In this document: positions 34,725 to 43,260 of the stretch, one piece after another
Layout: the number at the start of each line of letters is the position of its first letter
How positions within the stretch are numbered: position 1 is the stretch's first letter
From: Atopobium sp. UBA1382
GTDB taxonomy: Bacteria > Actinomycetota > Coriobacteriia > Coriobacteriales > Atopobiaceae
DNA length: 64,000 nt
Direction of reading: 5' to 3'
Assembly: GCA_002305805.1 (NCBI GenBank)
Contig: DBQY01000015.1
Span: forward strand, 27,139 to 91,138
Program-made: the position numbers and the translations under genes
Notes under the pieces: generated by a model
Databases searched by the model: none
What the model was told of the DNA's origin: nothing
What the model saw: only the letters and a program-made list of their open reading frames with translations

Positions 34725-36053
34725 ATGGACCGTGACTACCTCTGCATAGACCTCAAGTGCTTCTACGCCTCCGTGGAGTGCGTGGACCGCGGACGCGACC
34801 CGTTCGAGCACCGGCTCGTGGTGGCCGACCCTTCGCGCGGGCGCAAGACCATCTGCCTCGCCATCTCGCCGGCCATGAAGGCGCTCGGCGTGCGCAACCG
34901 CTGCCGCGTCTTCGAAATCCCGGACGGCATCGACTACGAGATGGCCCGTCCTCGCATGCGCCACTACATGGAGGTCTCCGCAGACATCTATGCTCGCTAT
35001 CTGCGGTACTTCTCGCCCGAGGACATTCACGTCTACTCGATCGACGAGGTCTTCATCGACGTTGCACCCTACCTCGCTCTCTACGGCAAGACGGCACGAG
35101 AGCTGGCGATAGAGCTCGTCGACATGGTCCGTCGCGAGACCGGCATCTGTGCCACGGCCGGCATCGGCACCAACCTGTTCTTGGCCAAGGTCGCGCTGGA
35201 CGTGACGGCCAAGCACGCGCCTGACAACATCGGCGAGCTGGACGAGGAGCGCTACAAGTGCCTCATCTGGCCGCATCGGCCGATCACGGACATCTGGGGC
35301 ATCGGCCCTGGCATCGCGCGACGGCTGGCCGCGATGGGCGCACATGACATGGGCGGCGTCGCCCTGCTGCCCGAGCGGGCGCTCTACGACGAGTTTGGCA
35401 TCAACGCCGAGCTGCTCATCGACCATGCCTGGGGCATCGAGCCCTGCACGATGGCAGAGATCCACGCCTATCGGCCCAAGGCGCACTCGATGGGCTCTGG
35501 GCAGGTCCTCATGCGCGACTACGCCTTCGAGGAGGCGCGCGTGGTCCTGCGCGAGATGGTCGACAACCTCGCGCTGGAGCTCGTGGACAAGGGGTTGGTC
35601 TGCGGGCACGTCTCGCTCTTCGTGGGCTACGCGCACGAGCGGGAGGCGGCAGACGAGAAAGGCGCGGCCGCGGAGACCTTCACGGGCGAGCACGGCACGC
35701 GTGTGGTGGGGCGGCGTGGCGAGGGGGCCAACGCCTCCCGCAAGCTCTCCGAGGCCACGAGCTCACGCGAGACGCTCACGGCGGCGTTCCTGGCGCTCTT
35801 CTCGGAGATCGTGGACCCCAACCGGTCCGTGCGTCGCGTCAACATCTCCGTGGGTGAGCTCGTGCCTGAGGAGCACGCGGAACTCACGCTCTTCTCGGAC
35901 CCTGCGGCGGACACGGCCGAGAAGAGCCTCGCGCGGGCCACGATGGCCGTGAAGCGCAGGTTTGGCAAGAACGCGCTCCTACGCGGGATTAGCTATCGCC
36001 CCGAGGCGACCGGACGCGAGCGCAACGAGCAGGTGGGAGGCCACCATGAGTAG
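34725..36053 (+). CDS. Y-family DNA polymerase (UmuC/DinB/UvrX-like)
   Basis: A 442-residue translesion polymerase. The catalytic palm shows CIDLKCFYASVECVDRG near 6-22 and the second metal motif VYSIDEVFIDV near 108-118 (SIDE). The thumb HhH region is ITDIWGIGPGIARRLAAMG near 188-206. The C-terminal little-finger domain contains a low-complexity insert near 310-345. The ATG at 34725 is chosen by its GGAGACGGGG site. The LexA box and the downstream YolD-like gene match the SOS-induced UvrX/YqjW-YolD arrangement of Firmicutes more than stand-alone DinB. Confidence 0.92.
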   Translation: MDRDYLCIDLKCFYASVECVDRGRDPFEHRLVVADPSRGRKTICLAISPAMKALGVRNRCRVFEIPDGIDYEMARPRMRHYMEVSADIYARYLRYFSPEDIHVYSIDEVFIDVAPYLALYGKTARELAIELVDMVRRETGICATAGIGTNLFLAKVALDVTAKHAPDNIGELDEERYKCLIWPHRPITDIWGIGPGIARRLAAMGAHDMGGVALLPERALYDEFGINAELLIDHAWGIEPCTMAEIHAYRPKAHSMGSGQVLMRDYAFEEARVVLREMVDNLALELVDKGLVCGHVSLFVGYAHEREAADEKGAAAETFTGEHGTRVVGRRGEGANASRKLSEATSSRETLTAAFLALFSEIVDPNRSVRRVNISVGELVPEEHAELTLFSDPAADTAEKSLARATMAVKRRFGKNALLRGISYRPEATGRERNEQVGGHHE

Positions 36054-36378
36054 GACCGAGGAGCCGCGCCGACATGCCGACCGAGCGGCGCAGTTCTCCC
36101 CGTTCGCGGCGCTCACCGGCTATTACGACCTCGTGCGGGAGCGCGAGCGCGTGACCGAGTCGCGCCGCGAGCCCTCCGAGGAGGAGGCCGCTCGCATCTC
36201 CGGCGAGCTCGCCGCCGTGTGCAAAGGCCAGCTCGTCCGCGTGATCCACTACGAGCGTGACGCCTACGTCACGACCGAGGGCATCGTGACCTGCGTGGAC
36301 CCCGTGTCCCGCGAGCTCACGGTCGTGCGGCACCACATCGCCTTCGACGACGTCTGGTGCGTGGAGCCGCTCTCCTGA
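36046..36378 (+). CDS. YolD-like family protein
   Basis: A 110-residue protein starting inside the polymerase gene (8-bp overlap) with ribosome site GGGAGG. The segment ADRAAQFSPFAALTGYYDLV near 11-30 is the YolD-like signature, and the C-terminal beta-rich half (GQLVRVIHYERDAYVTTEGI) fits the same family. YolD-like proteins are encoded next to SOS Y-family polymerases and are proposed to act like UmuD. The overlap suggests equal expression under LexA control. Confidence 0.82.
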   Translation: MSRTEEPRRHADRAAQFSPFAALTGYYDLVRERERVTESRREPSEEEAARISGELAAVCKGQLVRVIHYERDAYVTTEGIVTCVDPVSRELTVVRHHIAFDDVWCVEPLS

Positions 36379-36386
36379 GCATTAAT

Positions 36387-36500
36387 TGGGTACTTTTTTG
36401 AGGGCCCCCGAAGTATCCCCGCCCAGCCAGCTCACAAATCCGCTGGTGGAAAAATGGCACCTCCCAGGTCGTACTTGGGAGGTGCCAGGAAAAGTACCCA
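36387..36500. repeat. GGGTAC nested palindrome, copy 1, with internal terminator hairpin
   Basis: Outer arms TGGGTACTTTT (36387-36397) and AAAAGTACCCA (36490-36500) surround mirrored inner sites GTATC (36413-36417) and CGTAC (36470-36474). A strong internal hairpin TGGCACCTCCCA/TGGGAGGTGCCA (36455-36487) lies off-centre and probably terminates both facing genes. Copy 2, with the same spacing of outer and inner sites, is at 56967-57093. Confidence 0.65.
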
Positions 36501-36518
36501 GGCAATGAAAGGCGGCCG

Positions 36519-38030
36519 CTAGCCCTGGCGGTAGTGGGCGAAGAAGTCCGCGAGGTCGGTCATGGCCTCGCGCAGGACGCCCATGCGCGGCAGGTAGACG
36601 ATGCGGAAGTGGTCGGGCTTGGGCCAGTTGAAGCCGCCGCCGCGCGTGATGAGGATGTGCTTCTCGTGCAGCAGGTCGAGGGCGAACTGCTCGTCATCGG
36701 TGATGTTGAACTTCTTCACGTCGATCTTTGGGAAGATGTAGAACGCCGCCTTGGGCTTCACGGCCGTGATGCCGTCGATGTCGTTCAGTGCCTCGTAGAC
36801 GAAGTTGCGCTGGTCGTAGATGCGCCCGCCGGGCTCAACGTAGCGCTCCACGCTCTGATAGCCACCGAGCGCCGTCTGCACGATGGACTGCGCGGGCACG
36901 TTGGAGCACAGGCGCATGTTGGAGAGCATGTTGATACCGTAGATGAAGTCGCGCATGCAGCGCTTGTTGCCCGAGAGGATCATCCAGCCGATGCGATAGC
37001 CGGCCACCATGTGCGACTTGGAGAGGCCGGAGAAGGTGACGCACGGCAGGTCGGGCGCCAGCGAGGCGATGGAGACGTGCTCGAAGCCGTCCATGCACAG
37101 GCGATCGTAGATCTCGTCCGAGAAGATCATCAGCTGGTGGCGGCGCGCGATCCCCACGATCTGCTCGAGAACCTCGCGCGGGTAGACGGCGCCCGTGGGG
37201 TTGTTGGGGTTGATGATGACGATGGCCTTGGTATTGCTCGTGACCTTGGACTCGATGTCGGCGAGGTCCGGATTCCACTCGGCCTCCTCGTCGCACAGGT
37301 AGTGCACGGGCGTGCCGCCGGCGAGCGTGGCACAGGCGGTCCAGAGCGGGTAGTCGGGGCTCGGGATGAGGATCTCGTCACCCGTGTTGAGCAGGACGTT
37401 CATACAGAGCTGGATGAGCTCGGAGACGCCGTTGCCGGTATAGATGCCGTCCATGCTCACGTTGGGCAGATGCTTGAGCTGCGCATACTGCATGATGGCC
37501 TTACGAGCCGAGAAGAGGCCGCGCGAGTCGGAGTAGCCCTCGCAGTCGGGCAGCTGCTGGCGCATGTCATGGACGACCTCGTCGGGGGTGCGGAAGCCGA
37601 ACGGCGCGGGGTTGCCGATGTTGAGCTTGAGGATGCGCAGGCCCTCGTCCTCCATGCGGGCGGCCTCGTCGGCGACGGGACCGCGGACGTCGTAGAGGAC
37701 GTTGTCGAGCTTGGCGGACTTCTTGAACTCGCGCATGGTTGAACTCCTTTTGCTGGCGGTGGAAGGTGCGGACGGAATCGCGGTCTCAGGCCGCGCGGCG
37801 GCTCGCCGCCCCTCTCCGGCGACAAGCCAGTCGGCGTCCACGGCGAGAAGCTCGGCGAGCAGGCGCACGACGTTAGCCCGTGGGACGACCTTGCCGCTCA
37901 CATACTGGCTGACCTGACTCTTTCCGAGCTTTTCGCCGCGCTCGGACGCGGCGTGCACAAGGTCTGCCTGCTTGAGGCCCTTCTCGGCCATGACCTGGCG
38001 GAGCCGGTCGGCAAACAGTGCCTGAGCCAC
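36519..38030 (-). CDS. Aminotransferase with N-terminal XRE-type HTH domain (alanine aminotransferase-like)
   Basis: A 503-residue single reading frame. Residues 1-75 are an XRE-type helix-turn-helix (KGLKQADLVHAASERG and GKSQVSQYVSGKVVPRANVV). A Ala/Pro/Ser linker follows, then from about residue 99 a full fold-type I aminotransferase of the AlaA/AlaT kind: YSDSRGLFSARKAI, NPNNPTGAVYPREVLEQIVG, and the PLP lysine in SGLSKSHMVAGYRIGW. The linker encodes AAAGGAG seven bases before ATG 37736, a perfect internal ribosome site, so a free aminotransferase of 405 residues is probably made too. Start 38030 is GTG behind GGGAGG. The HTH part probably binds the AATTGAACT repeats upstream. Confidence 0.88.
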   Translation of the reverse strand: MAQALFADRLRQVMAEKGLKQADLVHAASERGEKLGKSQVSQYVSGKVVPRANVVRLLAELLAVDADWLVAGEGRRAAARPETAIPSAPSTASKRSSTMREFKKSAKLDNVLYDVRGPVADEAARMEDEGLRILKLNIGNPAPFGFRTPDEVVHDMRQQLPDCEGYSDSRGLFSARKAIMQYAQLKHLPNVSMDGIYTGNGVSELIQLCMNVLLNTGDEILIPSPDYPLWTACATLAGGTPVHYLCDEEAEWNPDLADIESKVTSNTKAIVIINPNNPTGAVYPREVLEQIVGIARRHQLMIFSDEIYDRLCMDGFEHVSIASLAPDLPCVTFSGLSKSHMVAGYRIGWMILSGNKRCMRDFIYGINMLSNMRLCSNVPAQSIVQTALGGYQSVERYVEPGGRIYDQRNFVYEALNDIDGITAVKPKAAFYIFPKIDVKKFNITDDEQFALDLLHEKHILITRGGGFNWPKPDHFRIVYLPRMGVLREAMTDLADFFAHYRQG

Positions 38031-38059
38031 GTGACCTCCCTGGTTCAAGATACGTCTTA

Positions 38060-38142
38060 AATTGAACTTTTGTAGCGGAGTTCAATTTTGCCCACTCTAC
38101 CACAAGCTTGAATTGAACTATCCCGCAAATTCATATTGAACT
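38060..38142. promoter_or_regulatory. ATTGAACT operator repeats before the HTH-aminotransferase gene
   Basis: AATTGAACT (38060-38068) and AGTTCAATT (38079-38087) are perfect inverted arms, 10 nt apart. Two more direct copies occur at 38111-38119 and 38135-38142. They begin 30 bp before the start codon and are the likely binding sites of the gene's own HTH domain. Confidence 0.65.
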
Positions 38143-38154
38143 CGTTGCCCACAG

Positions 38155-38183
38155 AAAAGCCCTCCGCCCAGAGGACGGAGGGC
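38155..38183 (-). terminator. Intrinsic terminator of the zinc-ribbon protein gene
   Basis: GCCCTCCG (38159-38166) pairs with CGGAGGGC (38176-38183); on the transcribed strand the stem is followed by TTTTC. It lies 22 bp past the stop codon at 38206. Confidence 0.8.
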
Positions 38184-38205
38184 CAGTCGCGAGTCTCGCC
38201 GACCG

Positions 38206-39435
38206 CTATGAGAACACAGAGATACCCGCCATTGTCCTGTTGCTGAACTCCTCACCTCCCATGAGGCTCACCTGGCAGTATGCCTCGCGCCCGGCGAACT
38301 CGATCAGGTCGCCGTCGACGAACAGGACCTCGCCGATATAGTCGGAGACGCTTCCCTCGCCCTCGCTCAGGCCGAACTCCGAGAGGGCGGAGTCGAGAAT
38401 CTCGTCATCGCTCGCGGACACCCCGGACACCCTCGGGAGGCCCATCGAGGAGAAGACGCCGTGCGCCGCCGACGCAAACCCGCTCGGCTCGACATCGGAG
38501 TAGAAGTCGATCTGAACGCCGGAGACCGTCGCGTCACCAGCGAGCTCGCTGAGGGAGGAGACCGCGTCGTCCGCATAGCCGTCCTCATCCCACGCGATCT
38601 CGGTCGAGCCCAGCTCCACCTGGACCGAGACCTCGAGGTAGCTCCCGTCGATGGAGATTGGCGCCGGTCCGTCGTAGTCTCCGGCAAACGTCGCGCTCAT
38701 GTAGGGCTCGATGTACTCCCCGCCCTCGCTCGACCACGACCCAACGAGCTCGAGGCCGTTGTCCTCGAGAAAGCCCTCGACGTCAGCGGGAGTCCCCTCG
38801 TAGCGTGTCAGGTCAAAGATCGTGCCGTCCAGATCCGTCGAAACGTGAGCGTCATTCCCAGAGCCGCCACCAAAGAGCTCGCTGAGCCCCTGCCCAAAGC
38901 CGTCGATCTGGGCGTCTCCGTCGTCGGTGGATACTTCCCCGGCCGGGCTGGCCGGAGCATCAGAAGAAACCGCCCCGGTCGCAAAGAGGACACCCACGAT
39001 GATGAGGGCGACAACCGCAAGGCCGCCGATGATGACGCCCACGATGGCTCCCGTGCCAAGGCTCTTCTTGGCGGCACCACCCTCTTGGAACGGCCCCTGC
39101 TCCGAGTAGTCGGGCCACTCCTGGGGCGGAACCTCGACGGGAGACTCCTCGACGGGCGACAGCGCCTCCTCGGGCAACGGGGTATCTGACTCCAGGGAAT
39201 CTGGGGTTGGTTCAGGCTCGGACGCGGGCTCGGGACCGGGCTCAGGCTGCACCTCAAGCTCGGGATCCGGCTCGGGCTCGGATTCTTCTTCAAGCTCCGG
39301 CTCAGGCTCCGGCTCAGGAGACGACGTCGGCGCAGCCTGCGGGGCCGACCAGACGACGTCGGTCAGGGACGCACCGCAGTTGGTGCAGAACTTGGCGCCT
39401 TCCTCGTTTTGGGCGCCGCACTTTATGCAGAACAT
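38206..39435 (-). CDS. Zinc-ribbon membrane protein with acidic Pro/Glu linker and secreted domain
   Basis: A 409-residue protein of unknown function. It starts with a zinc ribbon MFCIKCGAQNEEGAKFCTNC (two CxxC pairs), then about 85 residues of Pro-Glu repeats, a transmembrane helix near 135-158 (AIVGVIIGGLAVVALIIVGV), and an extracytoplasmic region of about 240 residues that I cannot assign. The N-terminal ribbon is inside, the large domain outside. Similar zinc_ribbon-TM-unknown proteins are common in Coriobacteriia and Firmicutes. The ATG at 39435 has a GGAGGGG site and is divergent from nth. Confidence 0.8.
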   Translation of the reverse strand: MFCIKCGAQNEEGAKFCTNCGASLTDVVWSAPQAAPTSSPEPEPEPELEEESEPEPDPELEVQPEPGPEPASEPEPTPDSLESDTPLPEEALSPVEESPVEVPPQEWPDYSEQGPFQEGGAAKKSLGTGAIVGVIIGGLAVVALIIVGVLFATGAVSSDAPASPAGEVSTDDGDAQIDGFGQGLSELFGGGSGNDAHVSTDLDGTIFDLTRYEGTPADVEGFLEDNGLELVGSWSSEGGEYIEPYMSATFAGDYDGPAPISIDGSYLEVSVQVELGSTEIAWDEDGYADDAVSSLSELAGDATVSGVQIDFYSDVEPSGFASAAHGVFSSMGLPRVSGVSASDDEILDSALSEFGLSEGEGSVSDYIGEVLFVDGDLIEFAGREAYCQVSLMGGEEFSNRTMAGISVFS

Positions 39436-39589
39436 CGCCCCTCCTCTCGACGGTCTTCTCGCCATGCGTCGCACGGCATCAGCACGACGCTACCACACGC
39501 GGCGTGCCCACGAGGAGGGAGCCTCCCTTTTCTCCCCCGACCGGTCGGCCTATCATCGACAAGTGAAGTTCGTCAGCAAGGGAGAGCCA

Positions 39590-40252
39590 ATGCCCAGGGA
39601 AACCAAGCAGGCCAAGGTCGAGCGCGCCGTGGAGGTGTGCCGGCGTCTTGACGAGAAATACGGCCCAGTCGAGTGCTTCCTCGACCACGCAAACCCGTTT
39701 CGCCTGACGATTGCGGTGCTGCTCTCCGCCCAGACCACGGACGCCCAGGTCAACAAGGTGACGCCCGCGCTCTTCGAGCGCTTTCCCACGCCGGAGGCCA
39801 TGGCGGCCGCCTCACCCGAGGAGGTCTCCGAGTACATCCACAGTCTGGGCTTCTACAAGAGCAAGGCGCGGCACTGCGTGGAGTGCGCGCAGATGATCGC
39901 CTCTGAATTCGGCGGGGAGGTCCCGCACACGATGGAGGAGCTCACGCGTCTGCCCGGCGTGGGGCGCAAGACGGCCAACATCGTGATGAACGTGGGGTTT
40001 GGCATCGTCGAGGGAATCGCGGTGGACACGCACGTCAACCGCATCGCGCACCGCCTCGCGCTCTCGCCCAAGACGCACGAGAAGGAACCGCTCAAGACCG
40101 AGCAGGACCTGCTGCGCCTGTTGCCGCGCGAGCTCTGGGGCCCGGTGAACCACCAGTGGATCAAGCACGGCCGCGACACCTGTGTGGCGCGCGGCCCCCA
40201 CTGCGACGGGTGCGTTCTCGAGGACATCTGTCCTAGCGCTCACCGCTGCTAG
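39590..40252 (+). CDS. nth: Endonuclease III
   Basis: A 220-residue base-excision-repair DNA glycosylase/AP lyase. The helix-hairpin-helix LTRLPGVGRKTANIVMNVGF near 115-135 holds the catalytic Lys, and the catalytic Asp is in AVDTHVNRIAHRL near 144. The C-terminal [4Fe-4S] ligands follow the C-x6-C-x2-C-x5-C pattern in CVARGPHCDGCVLEDIC. The ATG at 39590 has a GGAGAG site. The gene converges with the uvrA-like gene across a short hairpin. Confidence 0.95.
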   Translation: MPRETKQAKVERAVEVCRRLDEKYGPVECFLDHANPFRLTIAVLLSAQTTDAQVNKVTPALFERFPTPEAMAAASPEEVSEYIHSLGFYKSKARHCVECAQMIASEFGGEVPHTMEELTRLPGVGRKTANIVMNVGFGIVEGIAVDTHVNRIAHRLALSPKTHEKEPLKTEQDLLRLLPRELWGPVNHQWIKHGRDTCVARGPHCDGCVLEDICPSAHRC

Positions 40253-40271
40253 GTGCCCCAAAAGGGGACAC
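40253..40271. terminator. Short hairpin between nth and uvrA-like gene
   Basis: GTGCCCC (40253-40259), AAAA loop, then GGGG-A-CAC (40264-40271) forms a small bulged stem exactly filling the gap between two convergent stop codons. Confidence 0.5.
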
Positions 40272-42782
40272 TCACAGATAGCGACCGGTGATGCTCTCCG
40301 GGCAAGCGGCAACCTTCTCGGGCGTGCCGGCACAGACGATGCGACCACCCTCCTCGCCGCCGCCGGGACCCATGTCAATCACGTAATCCGCGTTGCGAAT
40401 GACGTCCAGGTCGTGCTCGATCACAATGACGGTGGCTCCCGCCTCCACGAGTCGCTGGAACACCGCGAGCAGCGTCTGCACGTCGAGCGGGTGCAGGCCG
40501 ATCGTAGGCTCGTCAAAGACGAAGACGGCGTCGTCCTGCGCGCGGCCCATCTCACTCGCGAGCTTGAGGCGCTGCGCCTCTCCGCCGGAGAGCGCCGGCG
40601 TTGCCTCGCCGAGCGTGAGGTACCCCAGACCCAGGTCATGCAGCACTTGCAGCCTCGTTGCAACGCGACGCAGGTCAGAACAGGCGTCGAGCGCCTCGTC
40701 CACTGAGAGCGCCATCAGCTGCGGCAGCGTGAGACCCGTACCCGCCGGCTCGCCCTTTCGCGGGCGGTGCACCGCGTCTGCCGCCGCGGCATAGCGCGAG
40801 CCGCGACAGTCCGGGCAGGGGATGTCCACGTCCGGCAGGAACTGCACGTCGAGCGAGACCTCGCCCGTGCCGTCGCAGGTGGGACAGCGCAGACGTCCGG
40901 TGTTGTACGAGAAGTCTCCCGCCTTATAGCCAGCGGCGCGCGCTTCGTCGGTGCGAGCATACGCGCGGCGCAGCTCATCGTGGACGCCGGTGTAGGTGGC
41001 CACGGTGGAGCGCACGTTGATGCCGATCGGCGTGGCATCGATGAGGTTCGCGCGCCGCACGCCCTCGGCATCCACCCAGCGCACGTGCGCGGGCGGCGTC
41101 TCCCCCGCCGCAGCGGCGGCAAGAGCGGGCACGAGTGCCTCCAGCACGAGCGTCGTCTTGCCCGAGCCCGAGACGCCCGTCACCACCACGAGCCGCCCGC
41201 GCGGCACCTCTACGTGGAGCGGCCGCACCGTGTGCAGCGCCTCAGTCTCCATTGAGATGGTGCCGAGGCCGAACATCTCGTCTGCGCCCGCGCGCGGCCG
41301 CGAGAGCACGTTCTTCTCGCCCGTGAGAAAACCGCCGACGCGCGAGGCCGGGTTGGCTGCCACCTCGGCGACGCTTCCCTGGCAGATCACGCGACCGCCA
41401 TCCGTACCCGCACCGGGACCAAGCTCGATGAGGTGGTCCGCCTCGGCGAGGATACGCGTATCGTGGTCAACCATCACGACGGAGTTGCCGTCCGCCAGGA
41501 GGTCGCGCATGACGCCGAGAAGACCGTCCACGTTGGCGGGATGCAAACCGATGGACGGCTCATCGAGCACGTAGAGCACGCCGGTCGTGCGGTTTCGGAC
41601 CGCACGGGCCAGCTGCACGCGCTGGCGCTCGCCCGTGGAGAGCGTTGCCGCCGCGCGGTCGAGCGAGAGGTAGCCGAGGCCGAGGTCCAGCAGGCGCTGC
41701 GCCGTGTGCCGGAAGGACTCGCAGATGCTCTCCGCCATGGAACGCACGTCGTCCGGTAGGCCGGCAGGCACAGCAGCAACCCACGTCACCAGCTCGCCGA
41801 GCGTCATGGCCGTCGCATCCGCAAGGCCAATCCCCGCCACGCGCGGGGCGCGCGCCGCCTCCGAGAGGCGCGTGCCGCCGCAGTCGGGGCAGGGCCCCTC
41901 CGTGAGGAAGCGGCTCACGCGCTTGAGGCCTTTCTCATCCTTGACCTTGGCGAGTGCGTTCTCCACGGTGTAGACCGCGTTGAAATAGGTGAAGTCCAGC
42001 TCGGCAAAGTCATCACCCTTCTTGGGGTGATAGAGGATGTGCTTCTTGACGGCAGGGCCGTGGAAGACGATGTCGCGCTCCTCGGGCGTGAGCTCGCAAA
42101 ACGGCACGTTGGTACGCACGCCCATGGCGCCGCAGACCTGCTTCATGAGGTCCCACATGAGACTGCCCCAGGGCAGCACCGCGCCGTCGTCAATGGAGAT
42201 GGACTCGTCGGGCACGAGCGAGGCCTCGTTGACTGCGCGCACGATGCCCGTGCCGCCGCAGGCGGGACATGCACCGGTGCTATTGAACGCAAGGTCCTCG
42301 GCACCGGGGCCAAAGAACTTCTCGCCACAGGCGGGACAGGTGACGGGCTGATCCGTTGCCACCGCCGTGGAGGGCGGGGCGTAGGCGCCACAGTGCGGAC
42401 AGCGGTGGCTCGCCACGCGCGAGAAGAGCAGACGCAGGCTGTTGAGCAGCTCGGACATGGTGCCGAAGGTGCTTCGGACGCCCGGAACCGACGGTCGCTG
42501 GTGAAGCGCCAGGGCAGCCGGCACGTAGCGGACGTCATCCACGGCGGCGTGGCTCGCCTGCGTCATGCGACGACGCGTGTACGTGGAGAGCGACTCCAGG
42601 TAGCGACGGCTGCCCTCGGCATAGAGCACACCCAGCGCGAGCGAGCTCTTGCCGGAGCCGGAGACCCCGGCCACGCCCACGAGCTCGTTCAGCGGGATGT
42701 CAACGTCAACGTCCCTGAGGTTGTGCACGCGGGCGCCGCGCACCTCGATGTGGTCGGGCGCCGCGACGCCATGAAGGGGCAT
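40272..42782 (-). CDS. UvrA paralogue lacking the UvrB-binding insert (UvrA2-type)
   Basis: An 836-residue protein with two UvrA-type ABC modules: Walker A GVSGSGKSSLALGVLYAEG near 40 and GVSGSGKTTLVLEALV near 540; signatures LSTGERQRVQLARAV near 395 and LSGGEAQRLKLASEMG near 735; Walker B VLYVLDEPSIGLHP and VFVFDEPTIGLHP. Zinc-module Cys pairs are present (CPACGEKFF, CPTCDGTGEV, CPDCRGSR). Between RCPHCGAY and CPACGEKFF only about 24 residues occur, where standard UvrA has roughly 130 forming the UvrB-binding domain. It is therefore the short class often linked to drug or antibiotic tolerance rather than classic excision repair. It follows def with no gap. Confidence 0.9.
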   Translation of the reverse strand: MPLHGVAAPDHIEVRGARVHNLRDVDVDIPLNELVGVAGVSGSGKSSLALGVLYAEGSRRYLESLSTYTRRRMTQASHAAVDDVRYVPAALALHQRPSVPGVRSTFGTMSELLNSLRLLFSRVASHRCPHCGAYAPPSTAVATDQPVTCPACGEKFFGPGAEDLAFNSTGACPACGGTGIVRAVNEASLVPDESISIDDGAVLPWGSLMWDLMKQVCGAMGVRTNVPFCELTPEERDIVFHGPAVKKHILYHPKKGDDFAELDFTYFNAVYTVENALAKVKDEKGLKRVSRFLTEGPCPDCGGTRLSEAARAPRVAGIGLADATAMTLGELVTWVAAVPAGLPDDVRSMAESICESFRHTAQRLLDLGLGYLSLDRAAATLSTGERQRVQLARAVRNRTTGVLYVLDEPSIGLHPANVDGLLGVMRDLLADGNSVVMVDHDTRILAEADHLIELGPGAGTDGGRVICQGSVAEVAANPASRVGGFLTGEKNVLSRPRAGADEMFGLGTISMETEALHTVRPLHVEVPRGRLVVVTGVSGSGKTTLVLEALVPALAAAAAGETPPAHVRWVDAEGVRRANLIDATPIGINVRSTVATYTGVHDELRRAYARTDEARAAGYKAGDFSYNTGRLRCPTCDGTGEVSLDVQFLPDVDIPCPDCRGSRYAAAADAVHRPRKGEPAGTGLTLPQLMALSVDEALDACSDLRRVATRLQVLHDLGLGYLTLGEATPALSGGEAQRLKLASEMGRAQDDAVFVFDEPTIGLHPLDVQTLLAVFQRLVEAGATVIVIEHDLDVIRNADYVIDMGPGGGEEGGRIVCAGTPEKVAACPESITGRYL

Positions 42783-42783
42783 G

Positions 42784-43203
42784 TTAGACCAGCTTGCCCT
42801 TGCAGTGGTCGACCATGTGCTGAATCATCTGCGCGGTCCAGCCCATGTAGTCGCGGCGGCGGGACTTGAGCTGACCGTCAACCAGCTCGTCGAATGACAC
42901 CTTGATCTTGGCAAAGCGCGTAACGCGCACGGGCTCCTCGTGGGTGAGACAGCTCTCCTCGACCTTGGCGGCGGCAAAACCGGCCAGAACCTTTGGGTTG
43001 TACATCACGTGAGCGGCGCCGTCGTCATCCTGATAGACGACGACCGCCTTGGTCACGCCGATCTGGTTGGCGGCGAGGCAGACAGCATCGTCAATGGAGG
43101 CGAGCGTGTCAATGAGGTCCTGTGCCAGGTCGGCGTCCTCAGCGGTCGCAGGCTCGCACGGAGTTGAGAGGATGGCCTCGTCGTAGACCAGTTCCTTGAT
43201 CAT
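42784..43203 (-). CDS. def: Peptide deformylase family protein with altered active-site motif
   Basis: A 139-residue PDF-family protein. Motif 1 is VCLAANQIG near 48-56 (usual GxGxAAxQ), motif 2 is EESCLTHEE near 83 with the metal Cys, and motif 3 is IQHMVDHCKG near 127-136. In active deformylases motif 3 is HExDH; here the Glu is replaced by Met while both His ligands remain. The enzyme family removes the formyl group from nascent proteins. Loss of the general-base Glu suggests that this copy is inactive or has a changed role, and that another deformylase exists elsewhere. It is the first gene of a unit with the uvrA-like gene. Confidence 0.85.
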   Translation of the reverse strand: MIKELVYDEAILSTPCEPATAEDADLAQDLIDTLASIDDAVCLAANQIGVTKAVVVYQDDDGAAHVMYNPKVLAGFAAAKVEESCLTHEEPVRVTRFAKIKVSFDELVDGQLKSRRRDYMGWTAQMIQHMVDHCKGKLV

Positions 43204-43260
43204 GGGGTTCCCTTCGGGTCGAACAACCGGTACCCGACCAGTATAACCGCCCCCCTGTCC

